Shown here: positions 8,717-17,195 of the stretch, piece after piece
How the letters are laid out: each line of letters starts with the position of its first letter
How positions within the stretch are numbered: position 1 is the first letter of the stretch
NCBI RefSeq assembly: GCF_003122325.1
Contig: NZ_QFBC01000011.1
Location: 124,001 to 188,000, forward strand
Source: Rhizobium album
GTDB lineage: Bacteria > Pseudomonadota > Alphaproteobacteria > Rhizobiales > Rhizobiaceae
Direction of reading: 5' to 3'
DNA: 64,000 bases
The notes under the pieces: model-generated
Told to the model about the DNA's origin: nothing
Database searches by the model: none
Seen by the model: only the letters and a program-made list of their open reading frames with translations
Translations under genes and position numbers: made by a program

Positions 8717-9607
8717 ATGACCGGCGCCGTTCCCAGTTTTTTCGTCTACGGCGAACAAGATCGCCCACTCGATGTCGGCTTCATGCATGTCGAGACCGTG
8801 ATGGCGCGCCAGAGCCTGCATCTCGGCGCGGTGAAGGCCCATAAGCACGATCACCTCTCGCAGATCACCTATTGGCTGCGGGGAAACGGCCGGTATTTTT
8901 ACGAAGACCGGAGCTTGGACTTTTTGGCGCCGGCCGTCAGCTTCATGCCGAGCGGCGTCGTGCACGGTTTCAAGGTCGAGCCGGCTGTCTCGGATGCCAT
9001 CGTGGTTTCCATTGCCGACGATGCATTGCTGGCGATCCAGGCGCAGACCATCCTGCCGCTCGATGCGCCGCTGGTGGTCGCGGGCCTGAGCGGCCATCCG
9101 GGATGGAGCGGACTTGACGGGATCATGCGCCGGATCGAAGCCGAATATCGGGAAAGCCGTCCCGGCGCGGACAGGACGCTGCCGGCGCTGGTCGCGGTGG
9201 CGTTGACCGACATCGCCCGTCTCGCCCGCGAGGCGCCTGGCCGCGCGCCGCCTGCCGGGCCTGCCACGCTGGCGCGGCAGTTCCGCGGCCTTGTCGACCG
9301 GCAGTTCCGCGAGAACCGGCGGATCGAATATTATGTCGAGAACCTGGGGACAACCGCACACCTGCTTGCCCGCGCCAGCCAGGACACGTTCGGGCTGGCG
9401 CCGAAGGAATTCATCAACCAGCGGCGTATGCTGGAGGCGAAGCGGCTGCTGCTCTTCACCGTGCGTTCGGTCGAGGACATCGCCTATGAACTGGGCCTCA
9501 AGGATGCGGCCTATTTTTCGCGGTTCTTCAAGGCCTATGCCGGCCTCCCCCCCAGCCAGTGGCGGGCATCGCACCTGAACCAGGAAGAAACCCCAGCGGA
9601 GCTTTGA
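8717..9607 (+). CDS. hpaA: AraC-family regulator, HpaA-like
   Basis: Transcriptional activator of 296 aa, divergent from hpaBC across about 100 bp. The N-terminal cupin-like effector domain contains 'SLHLGAVKAHKHDHLSQITYWLRGNGRYFYED'. The C-terminal AraC/XylS HTH contains 'FGLAPKEFINQRRMLEAKRLLLFT', 'SVEDIAYELGLKDAAYFSRFFKAYAGLPPSQWR'. The ATG at 8717 is preferred because it gives the normal HpaA length. A TTG at 8663 in the same frame would add 18 residues that do not resemble the family. Divergent placement fits control of hpaBC by a phenolic effector. Confidence 0.85.
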   Translation: MTGAVPSFFVYGEQDRPLDVGFMHVETVMARQSLHLGAVKAHKHDHLSQITYWLRGNGRYFYEDRSLDFLAPAVSFMPSGVVHGFKVEPAVSDAIVVSIADDALLAIQAQTILPLDAPLVVAGLSGHPGWSGLDGIMRRIEAEYRESRPGADRTLPALVAVALTDIARLAREAPGRAPPAGPATLARQFRGLVDRQFRENRRIEYYVENLGTTAHLLARASQDTFGLAPKEFINQRRMLEAKRLLLFTVRSVEDIAYELGLKDAAYFSRFFKAYAGLPPSQWRASHLNQEETPAEL

Positions 9608-9631
9608 TCCGCCGGGGTGTTCACGAATTTG

Positions 9632-10762
9632 TCAGGCCTGCAGCCGTCCGTAACGGCTGAGGAGATCACAGAGCTTTTCGGGGTCGATCGCCTGGATCAG
9701 GAAACGGTCATAGGCGGTGCCGCCGAGATCCTCTGCCGCCAGCATGGCGTTGACCACCGCTTCCTCGACGCTGTCGACGGCGGCCATGTAGACCAGGTCG
9801 AGCGGCTCGTCGTTGACCATCTCGACCTGCAGGTGGGCTGCGGCGCGGTGGGCCATCGGGTGGGCGTTTGCGGTGGAGAAGGCGAGGAAGATATCGCCGG
9901 AATTGTTGCCGCCCGGCGTGCCGTTGCGGCCGATACCGATCGCGGCGCGGCGGGCGAGGCGCTTCAACTGGTGCGGCATCAGCGGCAGGTCGGTGGCGAT
10001 CACCACGATGATCGAGCCGCGCTCCTGCAGCTGGCTTTGCGGCGTGCCGTCCTGCATATGCTGCCCGACCGGCACGCCCGCTATGGTCAGCCAGTCGCGC
10101 TGGCCGTGATTGGCCTGCACCAGCGTGCCGAGCGTATAGGTTCGGTCGCCGAACTCCACGAGGCGCGAGGCCGTGCCGGTGCCGCCCTTGAAGCCGTAGG
10201 TGATCATGCCGGTGCCGCCGCCGCAATTGCCTTCCTGCACCGGGCCTGCGGTTAAGCTGTCGAGTGCTGCCCGCACATCAGTCTCGGTGATCGGCAGGCC
10301 GTTGATATCGTTAAGGGCGCCGTCGTAGGTCTCGGCGATCACGGGCATGATCCAGAGGAAATCGTCGGTCTGATAAGTCGAAGCGTAGCGGTCGATCATC
10401 CATTTGACGGTCGCATGATGCGCCATGCCGACGCCATGCGTATTGGTGATGACCACCGGGCCGAGGAACGAGCCGCCGTCCTCGATCCAGTGCGTGCCGG
10501 TCATCTCGCCGTTGCCGTTGAAGCGGTGCACGCCGGCGTAAACAGGGACGGGGGTCTCCGAGCCCATATGCGGCAGGATCGCCGTCACGCCGGTGCGCAC
10601 GAGGCGCCGGCGGCCCGGCCGGGGTTCGTCCTCGATGATGGTGCGGAAGCCGACGCCGATGCCGGAAACGTCGGTGATGGCGTTGTGGTGGCCGGTGCGG
10701 CCGGTAAAGGGCAGGCCGAGGTCGCGGCCGCGCGGTTTGCGGCGGTTTATCTGTTGTGTCAT
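9632..10762 (-). CDS. P1/S58-family aminopeptidase (DmpA-like)
   Basis: N-terminal-nucleophile peptidase of 376 aa. The family self-cleaves into two chains and removes N-terminal residues, including D- and beta-amino acids, from peptides and amides. Visible signatures are 'GRDLGLPFTGRTGHHNAITDVSGIGVG' at the N-terminus, 'TNTHGVGMAHHATVKWM', 'EGNCGGGTGMITYGFKGG' around the processing region, and 'RLARRAAIGIGRNGTPGGNNSGDIFLAFST' near the end. The ATG at 10762 removes 15 N-terminal residues of the longer frame and puts the gene one base after the stop of the upstream permease. It is thus the last gene of the polyamine-type ABC operon, suggesting that an imported amide or peptide conjugate is cleaved. 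Confidence 0.9.
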   Translation of the reverse strand: MTQQINRRKPRGRDLGLPFTGRTGHHNAITDVSGIGVGFRTIIEDEPRPGRRRLVRTGVTAILPHMGSETPVPVYAGVHRFNGNGEMTGTHWIEDGGSFLGPVVITNTHGVGMAHHATVKWMIDRYASTYQTDDFLWIMPVIAETYDGALNDINGLPITETDVRAALDSLTAGPVQEGNCGGGTGMITYGFKGGTGTASRLVEFGDRTYTLGTLVQANHGQRDWLTIAGVPVGQHMQDGTPQSQLQERGSIIVVIATDLPLMPHQLKRLARRAAIGIGRNGTPGGNNSGDIFLAFSTANAHPMAHRAAAHLQVEMVNDEPLDLVYMAAVDSVEEAVVNAMLAAEDLGGTAYDRFLIQAIDPEKLCDLLSRYGRLQA

Positions 10763-10763
10763 G

Positions 10764-11597
10764 TCATTTCTGTCTGGAGCGGAGGTAGAGGCCGAGCGAG
10801 GCCACAAGGAAGGAGAAGGTCAGCATCATCACGGCGATCGCATTGATCTCCGGCTTGATGCCGCGGCGAAGCATGGCGAAGATGAACATCGGCAGCGTCG
10901 TCACGTCGACACCGGCGATGAAATAGGTGATCACCAGGTCGTCCATCGAGATGATGAAGGCGAGCAGCGCGCCGCCCAGGATGCCCGGCATCAGCTGCGG
11001 CAGCAGCACGCGGCGGAAGGTCATCCATTCGCTGGCGCCGAGATCGGCGGAGGCATGTTCCAGCGTCCGGTCCATGCCGGCAAGCCGCGCCGAGACGACG
11101 ATGAAGACGTAGGAAATCAGGAAGGTGCACTGGCCGATGATGATCGTCGCCATGCCGAGATGGATGCCGGCATTGACGAAGAAGATCAAAAGCGCGATGC
11201 CGAGAACGATGTCCGGCATCAGCATCGGCATGAACATCGATACCTGATAGAAACGTTTGCCGAGGAAATTGTAGCGATGCATGGCGATGGCGATCGCCGT
11301 TCCCAATACGGTCGAGATGGCCGTGGTGGAAGCGGCGATCTTCAGGCTGTTGAAAACGGCGGCGACGAGCTGGTCGGTCGATTCGATATAGAGGGCGCTT
11401 TCCGAGATTTTTGTCTTGAAGCCGAGGACCTGGGCATACCATTCGGTGGTGAAACCGCTCCAGACCATCATGTTCACCGGGTTGGCGTTGAACGAATAGA
11501 CGGCGATCAACACCAGCGGGATGTAGATGAAGGCGAAGAACAGCACCGTGTAGAACGTCATGCCGGCGCGGAAAAGGGTGCGTGCGATTTTCATCAT
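10764..11597 (-). CDS. Polyamine-type ABC transporter permease (PotC-like)
   Basis: Inner-membrane permease of 277 aa with about six hydrophobic segments. The EAA loop that contacts the ATPase reads 'EHASADLGASEWMTFRRVLLPQLMPG'. The start is placed at the tandem ATGATG (11597/11594), where GAGGAGGG lies immediately upstream. The longer frame adds 18 residues encoded within the preceding gene. 'FSFNANPVNMM'-like text after the first segment is typical of PotC/PotI. It pairs with the neighbouring PotB-like permease to form the channel. Confidence 0.88.
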   Translation of the reverse strand: MMKIARTLFRAGMTFYTVLFFAFIYIPLVLIAVYSFNANPVNMMVWSGFTTEWYAQVLGFKTKISESALYIESTDQLVAAVFNSLKIAASTTAISTVLGTAIAIAMHRYNFLGKRFYQVSMFMPMLMPDIVLGIALLIFFVNAGIHLGMATIIIGQCTFLISYVFIVVSARLAGMDRTLEHASADLGASEWMTFRRVLLPQLMPGILGGALLAFIISMDDLVITYFIAGVDVTTLPMFIFAMLRRGIKPEINAIAVMMLTFSFLVASLGLYLRSRQK

Positions 11598-11604
11598 TCC
11601 CTCC

Positions 11605-12501
11605 TCAAGCGGCCGAAGCGGCGAGGTTTCGCCGGCCGGAGACGATGACATAGGCGACGAGCAGCACCAGCATCACCGCCATGACCATCATCGCCAGCGC
11701 CGAGCCGAACGGCCAGTTGCGCGCCGAGAGGAACTGCGCCTCGATGAGATTGCCGAGCATCATCACCTTGGCGCCGCCGAGGATGGCCGGCACGACAAAA
11801 TTGCCGAGTGCGGGAATGAAGACGATCACCGAGCCGGCGAGAATTCCGGGCGCCGTCAGTGGCAGGATGATGCGCAAGAAGCTGCGCACTGGCCCGGCGC
11901 CGAGATCGAGCGAGGCCTGCACCAGCCGCCAGTCGAGTTTTTCGATGCTGGCATAGACCGGCATGAACATGAACGGAATGAAGACATAGACCATGCCGAG
12001 GATGATGGCGCCGTCCGTATAGATCATCTCCAGCGGCCGGGCGATGACGCCGGCGGACAGCAAGGTCTCGTTGACCAGCCCGGTCGGCCGCAGGATCATC
12101 ACCCAGACGAACAGCCGTACGATCAGGCTGGAGAAGAAGGGCAGGGTGATGAGGAACAGGCAGAAATTCTTCCACCTGTCCGGCAGGCGGCTGATGTGGA
12201 AGGCGGCCGGGTAGCAGACGAGCAGCGTCGCCACCACCGTCAGCGCCGCAATCTTCAGCGAGCGCAGGAAGATGGCGATGTAGACCGGATCGAACTCCTC
12301 GAAGGCGGGATCGGCGAAACCGAGGATGCGGCCGAAATTATGCGGGTAAAAACTCCATTCGACGCCGCCGTAAAGGCCGGGCGCCAGGAAGCTGGTCACC
12401 ACCATGATGCCGAGCGGTATGAGGAAGAAGACCAGCAGGAAGAGGCTGGCCGGCCCTAGCAGCAGCGACAGCTGCCAACGCCTTTGGCTTGCGATGCTCA
12501 T
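11605..12501 (-). CDS. Polyamine-type ABC transporter permease (PotB-like)
   Basis: Permease of 298 aa in the PotB/PotH group. The chosen start MSIASQRRWQLSLLLGPASLF overlaps the ATPase stop by one base (TGATG), a common coupling arrangement, and leaves a normal-length protein. The EAA loop is 'VQASLDLGAGPVRSFLRIILPLTAPG'. The first membrane span is followed by a long periplasmic stretch ('FLAPGLYGGVEWSFYPHNFGRIL') as in other PotB proteins. Its partner permease begins 7 bp downstream. Confidence 0.88.
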   Translation of the reverse strand: MSIASQRRWQLSLLLGPASLFLLVFFLIPLGIMVVTSFLAPGLYGGVEWSFYPHNFGRILGFADPAFEEFDPVYIAIFLRSLKIAALTVVATLLVCYPAAFHISRLPDRWKNFCLFLITLPFFSSLIVRLFVWVMILRPTGLVNETLLSAGVIARPLEMIYTDGAIILGMVYVFIPFMFMPVYASIEKLDWRLVQASLDLGAGPVRSFLRIILPLTAPGILAGSVIVFIPALGNFVVPAILGGAKVMMLGNLIEAQFLSARNWPFGSALAMMVMAVMLVLLVAYVIVSGRRNLAASAA

Positions 12502-13589
12502 CAGGCGGCCTTTCTGTCGCGGATCACATGGACGCTTTCGGGATCGTAATACCAGCGCGCCGCGCCGCCCGCTTCCAGCGCGCCGACGGCATGGCGCTCG
12601 CCGGCCGGAACCTGGGCCACCAGCCTGCGGCCGGAGCCGGTCCTGCCGAACAGTTCGAAGGACGAGCCGACGAAGACGATCTGCTCCAGCGTGACCTCGA
12701 TAGCCGGATCGCTGGCGGCACGGGCGGCGAGGAAGAACTGTTCCGGCCGGATCAGCGCCGTCGCCGGCCCCTTGCTGTCGCATTCCCTGTGGCGGAAGGC
12801 GGTTCCATCGCTGCCGATGAAGTTTCCGCCGTCGCACCGGCCGTCGAGAAGGTTGCTGGCGCCGATGAAGCTCGCCACGAAAGTACTGACCGGCTGGTCG
12901 TAGATGGTGCGCGGCGTATCCAGTTGCTGGATGCGTCCGTCGGCAAGCACCGCCACCCGGTCCGACATGGTCAGCGCTTCCTGCTGGTCGTGGGTGACGA
13001 AGATGAAGGTGATGCCGAGTTCGTGCTGCAGGGTCTTCAGTTCAAGCTGCATCGCCTCGCGCAGGTTCTTGTCGAGCGCCGACAGCGGCTCGTCGAGCAG
13101 CAGCACCTTCGGCCGTGCGACGATGGCGCGCGCCAGCGCCACACGCTGCTGCTGGCCGCCGGACAATTGCCGCGGCAGCCGTCCTTCCATGCCTTCCAGC
13201 CCGACGAGACGCAACACGGCCCGCACCCGTTCGATGCGTTCGGCCCGCGGAACGCCAGCGACTTCAAGCGCATAAGCGGTGTTGTCTCCGACATTCATAT
13301 GCGGAAACAGCGCGTAATTCTGGAAGACGGTGTTGACCGGGCGCCGGTAGGGCGGCCGATCCGTCATCACTTCGCCGTCGATCTCGATACGGCCGCTGTC
13401 GAGCTCCACGAAACCGCTGATCGCCTGCAAGAGCGTGGTCTTGCCGCAGCCGGAGGGTCCGAGGAGGGTGATGAATTCATTGCGGCCGATCTCCAGATCG
13501 ATGCCGTCCAATGCCCTGACTTGCCTGCCCTCCGGAGTCGAGAAGGCCTTTGCGGCCGAGGTCAGCCGCACGATCGCATCACGCATCAT
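12501..13589 (-). CDS. Polyamine-type ABC transporter ATP-binding protein (PotA-like)
   Basis: Import ATPase of 362 aa with an N-terminal ABC domain and a C-terminal TOBE-like regulatory region. Walker A is LGPSGCGKTT, the Q-loop is VFQNYALFPHM, the signature LSGGQQQRVALARA is intact, Walker B is LLLDEPLSALD and the H-loop is FVTHDQQEA. The start lies at the tandem ATGATG (13589/13586) with GGGGAA just upstream. The frame stays open for 399 more codons upstream, but that part is antisense to the divergent potD-like gene and is rejected. It is the first gene of an ATPase-permease-permease-peptidase operon. Confidence 0.92.
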   Translation of the reverse strand: MMRDAIVRLTSAAKAFSTPEGRQVRALDGIDLEIGRNEFITLLGPSGCGKTTLLQAISGFVELDSGRIEIDGEVMTDRPPYRRPVNTVFQNYALFPHMNVGDNTAYALEVAGVPRAERIERVRAVLRLVGLEGMEGRLPRQLSGGQQQRVALARAIVARPKVLLLDEPLSALDKNLREAMQLELKTLQHELGITFIFVTHDQQEALTMSDRVAVLADGRIQQLDTPRTIYDQPVSTFVASFIGASNLLDGRCDGGNFIGSDGTAFRHRECDSKGPATALIRPEQFFLAARAASDPAIEVTLEQIVFVGSSFELFGRTGSGRRLVAQVPAGERHAVGALEAGGAARWYYDPESVHVIRDRKAA

Positions 13590-13730
13590 CGTTCCCCAAA
13601 ATGTTATTAATTTAACTCTTGCGCGTTTTCGGTATGTTGATATCATTTTTTCGTACAAGTCAACGCTCCGAGGGCCAGGGCCTTTCTGCCGGTAGCCGGA
13701 GGAGACGAAAATCCGATAAGGGGAACGACA

Positions 13731-14780
13731 ATGACACTTTTCAAAGGTGCCTTCCGGCATCTCGGCCTCGTTGCGCTGACGGTGATGGCCCTGCCGGCCG
13801 CCACGGCGCTTGCCGAAGAACTCAACATCTACAACTGGGGCGAATACATCAATCCGGCCGTGCTGCAGAAGTTCGAGGAGGAGACCAAGATCAAGGTCAA
13901 CCTCTCGACCTATTCCTCGAACGAGGAAATGTTGGCCAAGATCCAGGGCGGCGCCACCGGCTACGACATCGTCTTTCCGTCGGTCCACATGCAGGACATC
14001 ATGGCCAAGCTCGATCTCCTGGAAAAGACCAACATCAATACCTATGAAGGTTTCAAGAACATCGATCCGCAGTTCCTGCGCGCCAAGAGCGACCCGAACG
14101 GCGAATATTGCCTGCCCTACGCCTTCGGCACGGTCGGCATTCTTTATAACCGCAAGGTGCTCGGCAAGGACATCATCGGCTGGAAGGATCTGATCGAGAC
14201 GGTGAAGGCGAAGAACCTCAAGTTCACCCTGCTCGACGACATGCGCGAAGTGCTGGGCGTCGGCCTGATGCTGAATGGCCACGCCGTCAACTCGACCGAT
14301 CCCGGCGAACTGCAGCAGGCTGCCGATACGGTCATCGCCATGAAGCCTTATGTCGCGGCCTTCACATATGATTCCCGCCCGATGGTGCAGTCCGGCGACA
14401 TCGCCGCGGCGCATTTCTTCGTCGGCGCCATGATCGACGTCTTCGGCAACCCGAAGGATCTCGGCTACGTCATCCCGGAAGAGGGTGCGACCATGTACCA
14501 GGAGGACATGTGTATCCTCAAGAGCGCGCCGAACAAGGACAACGCCCTGAAATTCATGCAGTTCTACACCAAGCCGGAAATCGCCGCGCTCAACGTCTCG
14601 CAGCAGACGAACGGCACGGCCAACGTGCCGGCGCGGCAATTGACGCCCGACAACATCAAGAATAGCACGGAGATCAATCCGACCGACGAGACCATGAAGC
14701 GGCTGCAGATCTTCGAAGATCTCGGCGCCGGCCTGCGCCAGTTCGATCGGGCATGGACAAAGGTCAAGACGGCGCAGTAA
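13731..14780 (+). CDS. Polyamine-type substrate-binding protein (PotD-like)
   Basis: Periplasmic binding protein of 349 aa. The first 28 residues are a Sec signal ending ATALA before EELNIYNWGEYI, the PotD/PotF hallmark in which the Trp and Glu line the polyamine pocket. 'YDIVFPSVHMQDIMAKLDLLEK' and 'YCLPYAFGTVGILYN' are further family landmarks. It is transcribed divergently from its ATPase and permeases over a 141-bp AT-rich spacer and ends in a strong hairpin. The ligand is probably a polyamine or polyamine-like cation. Neighbouring peptide and amide hydrolases leave open a conjugated ligand. Confidence 0.9.
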   Translation: MTLFKGAFRHLGLVALTVMALPAATALAEELNIYNWGEYINPAVLQKFEEETKIKVNLSTYSSNEEMLAKIQGGATGYDIVFPSVHMQDIMAKLDLLEKTNINTYEGFKNIDPQFLRAKSDPNGEYCLPYAFGTVGILYNRKVLGKDIIGWKDLIETVKAKNLKFTLLDDMREVLGVGLMLNGHAVNSTDPGELQQAADTVIAMKPYVAAFTYDSRPMVQSGDIAAAHFFVGAMIDVFGNPKDLGYVIPEEGATMYQEDMCILKSAPNKDNALKFMQFYTKPEIAALNVSQQTNGTANVPARQLTPDNIKNSTEINPTDETMKRLQIFEDLGAGLRQFDRAWTKVKTAQ

Positions 14781-14793
14781 AGCCAACGGCTTC

Positions 14794-14816
14794 CTCCGCC
14801 CGGTTTCCGGGCGGAG
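14794..14816 (+). terminator. Rho-independent-like terminator after PotD-like gene
   Basis: A perfect 10-bp stem (CTCCGCCCGG / CCGGGCGGAG) with a TTT loop, followed by CTTTC. It sits 13 bp past the stop codon and just before the TTG start of the RpiR regulator. Confidence 0.75.
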
Positions 14817-14833
14817 CTTTCGGGGGGAAAGAA

Positions 14834-15688
14834 TTGGCGAAGGAAATCCTCGCTCGGCTGCAGAGCGCCGAGATGCGCAAGTCGAAATCCGACAAGCTCA
14901 TTGCAAACTACATCGAACGCAACCTGGCCGAACTGCCTTTCGAAACCGCCAAATCGATTGCCGCCCGCCTCGACATCTCGCAGATGACGGTCGGCCGTTA
15001 TCTGCGGCGGCTGGGGTTCGACGGGCTGGACGATCTCAAGGCGGTGCTCCGGCGCGGGCGCTCCAATCCCGCCTGGCAGGTCAAGGGGTCGATGGACCGC
15101 TTCCAGCAGGACATCAAGGACGGCAAGCTTTTGGCCGGCCTCGTCCAGCAGCAGATCGACAATCTCGGAATGATCTACGAGCTCAGCACCAAGGTGGAAT
15201 GGCAGCAGGCGATCGAGGCGCTGATATCGGCAAGCGAAGTCCATGTCGCCGCCTACCAGAATGTTCGCGGCATCGCGCAATATTTCGCCTCCCAGCTTTC
15301 CTATACGCGCCCGCGCGTCACTTTCGTCGATGGCTTGAACGGCACCTACGCCGAAGTGCTCGACGGCTCGGTGGAGGGCCGGGTGCTGTTCCTCCACGAT
15401 GTTCGCCGCTTTGCGTCCAAGGCCCGGCCGCTGGCGGAAGAAGCCCGCCGCGCCGGCGTCAAGGTGGTCCTCCTGACCGACGAGTTCTGCCCCTGGGCCG
15501 ACGAAGTGTCCGATATCGCGCTTGTCGTGCCCGGCTCGCACGGCCCGCTCTGGGACGGCGCCGCCACCATGACCGCCGTCATGGACCTGATGCTGTCCAA
15601 CATCATCGTGCTGATGGGCGAGCGGGTGGATGAGCGGGTGCAGGTGCTGACCCGCCTGCAGGACGTGTTCGGCGACTTCGAGAGCTGA
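14834..15688 (+). CDS. MurR/RpiR-family transcriptional regulator
   Basis: Regulator with an N-terminal RpiR helix-turn-helix ('KSKSDKLIANYIERNLAELPFETAKSIAARLDISQMTVGRYLRRLGFDGLDDLKAVL') and a C-terminal SIS domain that normally binds a phosphosugar or similar effector ('VHVAAYQNVRGIAQYFASQL', 'KVVLLTDEFCPWADEVSDIALVVPG'). The TTG at 14834 is preferred. It follows a G-rich GGGGGGAAAG ribosome site and lies after the terminator hairpin, whereas the ATG at 14753 would put 27 extra residues inside the PotD gene and the hairpin. Length from the TTG is 284 aa. It probably controls the adjacent polyamine-type transporter. Confidence 0.85.
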   Translation: MAKEILARLQSAEMRKSKSDKLIANYIERNLAELPFETAKSIAARLDISQMTVGRYLRRLGFDGLDDLKAVLRRGRSNPAWQVKGSMDRFQQDIKDGKLLAGLVQQQIDNLGMIYELSTKVEWQQAIEALISASEVHVAAYQNVRGIAQYFASQLSYTRPRVTFVDGLNGTYAEVLDGSVEGRVLFLHDVRRFASKARPLAEEARRAGVKVVLLTDEFCPWADEVSDIALVVPGSHGPLWDGAATMTAVMDLMLSNIIVLMGERVDERVQVLTRLQDVFGDFES

Positions 15689-15708
15689 AGCCGCCGTTTC
15701 GAAGGCGA

Positions 15709-17067
15709 TCAGCCGCGGATGACCTCTTCGGCCGCCAGCGCGACGGAAAGCAGGTGTTCATCGGTATGGGGCAGTCCCGACAGCAGGCATCCCACCGGCA
15801 TCGCCGCATCGCCCGTGCCGCAGGGAATGGAAACACCGCACCAATCGAGGAAATTGCCGATCTGCGTGTTGCGCAGCGTCTTGCCGTTCATCTTGAAGAA
15901 CAACTCGTCGTCGGCGATCAGCGGCGCCGTCAATGGCGCGACATGCGGCAGCGTCGGTGCGACGAGGATGTCTCCTTGGGCAACGCTGGCGGCCATCGCG
16001 GCGATCATCCGCTCGCGGGTGTCGAGGATGTCGATATAATCGGCCATCGCCGTCTTTTCGCCGAGCCGCGTGCGGGCAACGACGCGTGGGTCCATGCCGG
16101 CCGCATCGTCGTCAGCCAGCCGTTGCCGGTGCAGCGCGAAGGCCTCGGCAGTGACCAGCGGTCCCTTGGCTGCGATCAGGTCGAAGATTTCGGCAAAGAT
16201 CGGAAAGGCCTGCCGGCGGATTTTTGCACCGGCCTTTTCCAGCCGGCGGACCGTCGCCTCGAATGCTACGGCCACCCCGTCCTCGATGCCGTCGAAAAAC
16301 ACCGTTTCCGGCACCACCAGCGACAGCCCCGAAAGCGTTTTCCGGGCGATGGCGGGCGCCGCTTGCCCGCGCATCGCCGCATCGACCCAGATGGCATCCT
16401 GCACCGTGCGGCACAATGGCCCCAGCGCATCGAGGCTTTTCGCCAGCGGGAAGACGCCATGCATGCAATAGCGGCCGCGGGTCGCCTTGTAGCCGACGAT
16501 GCCGTTGAAGGCGGCGGGGATGCGGATCGAACCACCCGTATCGGTGCCCATGGCGACGGGCACCAGCCCGGTGGCGACGGCGACCCCGGCTCCGGCCGAG
16601 GAGCCGCCTGGAATGCGGGCGCCGTCCTTGGAAACGGGGTTCTGCGGCGTTCCGTAATGCGGATTGATGCCGATGCCGGAGAAGGCGAACTCGCTCATAT
16701 TGGTGCGGCCGACCGACACCATGCCCGCTGCCTTCAGCGCCGAAACCACAGCGGCGTCGGCGCTTGCCGGCGCATTTTTCGCCAGCACCGTCGATCCTGC
16801 CGTGGTCACCAGGCTTTCGAGGTCGAAAAGATCCTTCCAGGCGATGGGAACGCCGTCGAGAAACCCGAGCGAACGTCCTTCGCGAAGCCGCTTTGCCGCC
16901 GCCTCGGCTTCGGCAAGCGCCCGCTCCGGGGTCAGGCTGATGAAAATCGCCTGGTCCGGATGGCGGCCGATGGCATCGAGCGTCTCTTCGGCAAGCGCGC
17001 GGGGATCGAGCGCGCCGCTCTGGAGCAACACCGAAAGCTGCGCTGCGGATTTACCAAGTGCGGTCAT
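15709..17067 (-). CDS. Amidase-signature family hydrolase
   Basis: A 452-aa amidase. The Ser-cisSer-Lys catalytic system is visible: Lys78 in 'IAWKDLFD', the GGSSAG segment near 154-159 with the cis-Ser, and the nucleophile Ser180 in 'TDTGGSIRIPAAF'. Family relatives include glutamyl-tRNA amidotransferase A, allophanate hydrolase and diverse catabolic amidases. The substrate cannot be specified. The ATG at 17067 has GAGGAG at the right distance, and a longer in-frame start adds 13 unsupported residues. The gene is convergent with the RpiR regulator. Together with the DmpA-like peptidase it suggests that amide-bond substrates are handled in this region. Confidence 0.88.
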   Translation of the reverse strand: MTALGKSAAQLSVLLQSGALDPRALAEETLDAIGRHPDQAIFISLTPERALAEAEAAAKRLREGRSLGFLDGVPIAWKDLFDLESLVTTAGSTVLAKNAPASADAAVVSALKAAGMVSVGRTNMSEFAFSGIGINPHYGTPQNPVSKDGARIPGGSSAGAGVAVATGLVPVAMGTDTGGSIRIPAAFNGIVGYKATRGRYCMHGVFPLAKSLDALGPLCRTVQDAIWVDAAMRGQAAPAIARKTLSGLSLVVPETVFFDGIEDGVAVAFEATVRRLEKAGAKIRRQAFPIFAEIFDLIAAKGPLVTAEAFALHRQRLADDDAAGMDPRVVARTRLGEKTAMADYIDILDTRERMIAAMAASVAQGDILVAPTLPHVAPLTAPLIADDELFFKMNGKTLRNTQIGNFLDWCGVSIPCGTGDAAMPVGCLLSGLPHTDEHLLSVALAAEEVIRG

Positions 17068-17195
17068 CTCAACTCCTCTTGCAGCGGCGGCGAAAGGCGC
17101 GCGCAAAACCTGTTGCCAGGCGTTTCAACAGAACAGGCACCGGCCCGTCAACAGCAAAGAGGTCGGCAAGCGATGTTGCTTCGGCGGAACTCCTT

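Noticed and set aside
13590-14786. N-terminal extension of the PotA-like ATPase (399 codons)
   Set aside because: The extension is antisense to the PotD-like gene. The ATPase has a good start and ribosome site at 13589.
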